This document shows positions 60,654-64,000 of a stretch of DNA of 64,000 bases, piece by piece. Numbering within the stretch: position 1 is the first letter of the stretch; each line of letters starts with the position of its first letter. Location: contig JALGQZ010000009.1 in NCBI GenBank assembly GCA_023105745.1, positions 41,907,359-41,971,358 on the forward strand. The letters are read 5' to 3'. Position numbers and translations under genes: made by a program. The notes below the pieces were generated by a model that was given only the letters and a program-made list of their open reading frames with translations, had not been told where the DNA came from and did not search any database. The stretch is from Austropuccinia psidii (taxonomy: Eukaryota > Basidiomycota > Pucciniomycetes > Pucciniales > Sphaerophragmiaceae).

Positions 60654-61859
60654 AAAACCTGTGACAGATTCCAAAAGGCAAATAAATCCACTGGCAAGAG
60701 ACTTGGAAATATGATAAAGATCCAAGAACCAAACAGACCTTGGGAAATTGTCCATATGGATTGGGTAACTGGCCTACCACCAGGAGGTGACAGAAGCTAT
60801 AATGCTTGCCTAGTAATTGTGGACAGATTCAGTAAAACTCCAATCTTTTTACCATGTCACAAAGATGATACAGCCATGGATACAGTTCTTCTGATATGGA
60901 ATAGAGTAGTGTCATGGACTGGGATATTTGCAAATATCATTAGTGATAGGGATCCCAAATTCACTTCAGCACTATGGACAAATCTTCACCAATTATTTGG
61001 CACTAAACTATCTTTCTCTACAGCCTGCCACTCACAAACTGATGGCCTGGCTGAAAGGATGATCCAAACCTTAGAGGATATGGTGAGAAGATTTTTTGCA
61101 TATGGCCTTGAATTCAAAGATTGTTATGTATTTACCCATGATTGGTGTACTCTGTTTCCAGCACTGGAATTAGCATATAAAACATCAATCCATTCCAGTA
61201 CCAATCAAACTCCTGCTATCCTAGAAAAAGGATGGAACCCCAAATTACCCCAAGATTCCTTGAAGAAAAATTTAATTGAGATACATCCCACAGCAGCTAG
61301 CTTCAAAGGAATGCTAGACAAAGCTAGAAAGCATGCAGTAAGGTGCATGGAGCACTCTTTTGCATATGCTAAAGACAAATGGGATAAATCACATGCAACA
61401 CCAGATTTCAAAGTGGGGGACTTAGTTCTTGTATCCACAAATAACTTCAATAACATCAAAGGATGTAAAAGGTTGAAAGACTCCTTTGCAGGACGGTTTG
61501 TGATTAAGGCCCTCCATGGGGAAAATGCTGTTGAAGTAGAGTTATCTGAAGAACTTAGCAATAAGCATCCTACATTTCCAGTGAGCTTGATAAAGCCATA
61601 TAAATCTAGTGATGCTGACAAATTTCCCTTGAGGAATAAGATTCCCCAAGTTATACCTCCTATTGAGACATCTGGTACTAAGAAAATTACCAAAGTTCTT
61701 AAAGAAAGGAGATTAAGAACCAAGAAAGTGAGGGAATACCTTCTTAGGTGCAGTGTCCCAACTTGTGAAGATGAATGGTTAGAAGAAAAAGATATACCAG
61801 AAGCTACCAAACTCCTCAGGAGATTCAGACACACTAGAAACACCAATATTACAAAGTAA
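60654..61859 (+). pseudogene. pol: Integrase core and chromodomain-like tail, element 2
   Basis: An open stretch of 382 codons starts at ATG 60711 and is in the same frame as the preceding piece. The DDE triad is intact: Asp in MDWVTGLPPGG (60759), Asp in ISDRDPKF (60945), Glu in [11 protein letters not shown] (61053), with 35 residues between the last two. The tail KITKVLKERRLRTKK, EYLLRCS, DEWLEEKDIP, LLRRFR matches the chromodomain-like end of element 1. Ends TAA at 61857, just before the polypurine tract. Confidence 0.88.
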
Positions 61860-61870
61860 TATTCTTTTCA

Positions 61871-61879
61871 GGGGGAGGG
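61871..61879 (+). other. Polypurine tract of element 2
   Basis: GGGGGAGGG, then AA, then the LTR start TGTGAG. Confidence 0.85.
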
Positions 61880-61881
61880 AA

Positions 61882-63705
61882 TGTGAGCCTTAGAGGTAAT
61901 TTCATATACCCAAAAGACCACAAATACAAAAATAACATATTAATATAAATAAAATAAATTTATTTATATTATCAAAATAAAAATAAAAATATAAATATAA
62001 AATTATATTAAAAATAAAAAATTAATTATAATTCAAAAATAAAATTACATTAAATTTTGTAATTACAAAATTACATTTATACTTGAAAAAATTAAGTAAA
62101 ACTGAAATTTTAACAAAATTGTAAAAAAAGAAGTAAATTTGGAAAAAAGTTGAATAAAAATTATTATAACTTTTTATCCAATAAATAAACATATAGGAAT
62201 TATTTCACCATTGGATTCCTCATAAAAAATCAGGTGGGGTCACCTCTGAGTGAAATTCTTGTAACTCAACTCTAAATAAGCTTAAATTAAGTTTTTAGTA
62301 TTTTCAATAAAAAAAATTGAAAATCCTCAAAACTTTAATTTAATTCACACCACATGTGGTGTTAACCATCAATTTTTGTGTTAAAATTGAGGTGTTGTGT
62401 TTAGTTTAGAAGTTATGAGGAATTGAAGTATTTTCAATTGAATTCAATTGAAATGTCAAAAGGTGCGCGTGTATTACATAATTGAACTTTGATTTACATA
62501 TGAGGTATCAATTATTACTGTATTGTACTGTACAATTCAATTGAATTACATATGTAAACTATAAGTATAATACATGATGAAGAATTAAAGGAAAAATAAA
62601 TTGGAAAGATTAAATTTGGGGGGAAAAGGAACTCCAGCTCTAAGGGGGAGCTAGACCCCCAAAATCCTTGCTGAAAGGCGTGGGATGTCAAAATTCACGC
62701 AAAATTTCATCACTTTTGGCCTGGAATTGAGTTACAAGGTCTGTGGACTCAATTGATGATGAGGTTTTGATACCAACTGGGGTAGTTTTAGCTGTTGCCA
62801 AGAGGGTAAAACTACCCTTAAGATAAAACAATGTGAGTAAAACAGTTTGAACTGGTTTCTGAGCCTCTTACACACATTCTGACGTTTTTTGAAGGCTCTA
62901 GACCAGGTATTGCTATAGTAATGGCTGATTTAAGGGTCTAAAATGGCTAAAAATGGCTTAAGCCAGCCCTTTTTGGTCTAAATCAGGGTTCAATGATGCC
63001 ATAATTGGCTTTTCTGTTGTCAGACTGTTTTTAACGACTGATGAGAGTAAAGTTTACTTTTGGAGTAAGAAAATTGATGGCTATAAAAGAATGTCTTCTT
63101 TGCCCCACTTTTCTCTTCATGTTAGAATCTTTTCCTTTTATTAATTAGTTTAAACACTGTTAAACCAATCAATAAAAGATTCCAACCACCATTTTTAAAT
63201 CATTTTAATCCTTTTAACCACGTGAAAAAATGATTATAATCATTGTTTGTAACCCTTATAATCATTTTTACCCCTGAACCACCCCAAAAGTGAATTAAAG
63301 CATCTTTCATCACTGTAAACCTTGTCACTTTGTTTCCAAATTCACTCTGGTCACTTTTGGGCATGTTTTCTCTTTAATATTATTTTTAAAGACTTTGCTC
63401 TTTAATTAATTGCTTGCAGTTCTTTGCTCAATTAATTCCAATTGAAATTGCTCTTGAAGAAATTTCTTTTGTAGCCTTAGATATCTCTTGTAGAGTATTT
63501 TTGGATAAATTTTTATTGTTGGTAAAACGATAAATTTTTATAATATTATTGTATTATACTAATAAAGTTATAAACAATAAATTTGGCGTGTTATCTCTTA
63601 AAAATAATATTCTTTACTATTTTTAATTGAATTTTACCTTATACAAATTTGGAGGACAGGAAAAGTACTTTATTTTTAATCAAAGTTTCATATCCACACC
63701 TTACA
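61882..63705 (+). repeat. 3' LTR of element 2
   Basis: 1824 bp, TATA box at 63082-63089. About 21 bp longer than the 5' LTR, mainly through an extra AAATTTGGAGGACAGG-type segment near 63645-63670. Confidence 0.93.
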
Positions 63706-63710
63706 GTCTT

Positions 63711-64000
63711 AATATATCAATTGAGTCTTCCTTCTTGCTTTTTCTATATCTTTTTCCTCTTTTATCTTCATTCAATATTAATTAATATTTCCTTTCCTTT
63801 ATGTAACTCTCAACACTTCAGATTAAGTATCTTTCCATCCCTTTCTTGATAACACTAATTCTGACTGGTTTGCATACATCTTATCTCATATTGCAGTTAG
63901 GCTTTCTCTCTTTTTTTTAGTTCCTTGCTCAATTTGTTTTTTCTCTTTTTTAACTGATTTTTAGGCTTTTTGATATATTTCTTTTAGGAAAAGATTTTTT
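63711..64000. other. Right flank, unrecognised
   Basis: T-rich flank of element 2 with no recognisable feature. The open stretch 63649-63849 starts inside the LTR and is not a gene. Confidence 0.5.

Larger units (their letters stand above)
53671..63705 (+). mobile_element. Full-length Ty3/Gypsy chromovirus-type LTR retrotransposon, decayed (element 2)
   Basis: 10,035 bp with LTRs TGTGAG...CTTACA of 1803 and 1824 bp and the duplication GTCTT (53666-53670 and 63706-63710). Same domain order and same spliced ORF1 layout as element 1, but Gag-Pol carries at least eight in-frame stops and three frameshifts, and the RT catalytic YIDD is YIHE. The LTRs differ more than those of element 1, so it is the older insertion. 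Confidence 0.95.

Noticed and set aside
53671..63705. Repeat-induced point mutation (RIP) as the cause of decay
   Set aside because: Single-base deletions and non-C-to-T changes (for example YIDD to YIHE) are mixed in; CpG deamination plus ordinary decay explains what I can see.

Overview
This is AT-rich, CpG-poor eukaryotic DNA made almost entirely of transposable elements; no intact host gene, rRNA, tRNA or CRISPR array was recognised. The retroelement proteins (for example a Gag start reading MPSTRSGASYNPSSSSQKG) match, from memory only, proteins I associate with the rust fungus Austropuccinia psidii. A large, repeat-bloated, AT-rich rust genome (Pucciniales) is therefore the best guess. 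No database search was possible.

Layout. 1-1915: unrecognised. 1921-3360: solo LTR of the element-1 family, minus strand. 7095-9019: solo LTR of a second family, minus strand. 11702-16882: a third solo LTR (plus strand) that received two later insertions, an inverted solo LTR (13415-15323) and a 1.4-kb inverted-repeat element full of a palindromic TGCCAT/ATGGCA repeat (15361-16766). Each has a matching target-site duplication, so the order of events can be read. 18711-24604: a decayed PIF/Harbinger DNA transposon with terminal inverted repeats, a transposase relic, a relic of a Myb/SANT-type partner, and a third unrecognised gene. 28962-39703: a second, more decayed copy of the same three-gene layout, swollen by insertions including a 423-bp MITE. 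39749-40143: a small TA-flanked element.

40214-50336: full-length Ty3/Gypsy chromovirus (element 1). Its LTRs are both 1507 bp and differ by about 30 substitutions. Gag-Pol carries only two in-frame stops. 53671-63705: a related but heavily decayed full-length element (element 2), flanked by GTCTT duplications.

The most notable signal is shared by both full-length elements. Upstream of and overlapping Gag lies a second reading frame (ORF1) that becomes continuous only if two introns are removed. The first intron would split the ATG itself (A|TG). The second is a phase-1 intron of 81 or 65 nt, and the ATG that opens the long Gag-Pol frame sits inside it. Splicing could thus decide whether an RNA makes ORF1 protein or Gag-Pol. 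Element 1 also has a run of perfect stem-loops in its leader and no CpG that I could find in about 5.9 kb of coding sequence.
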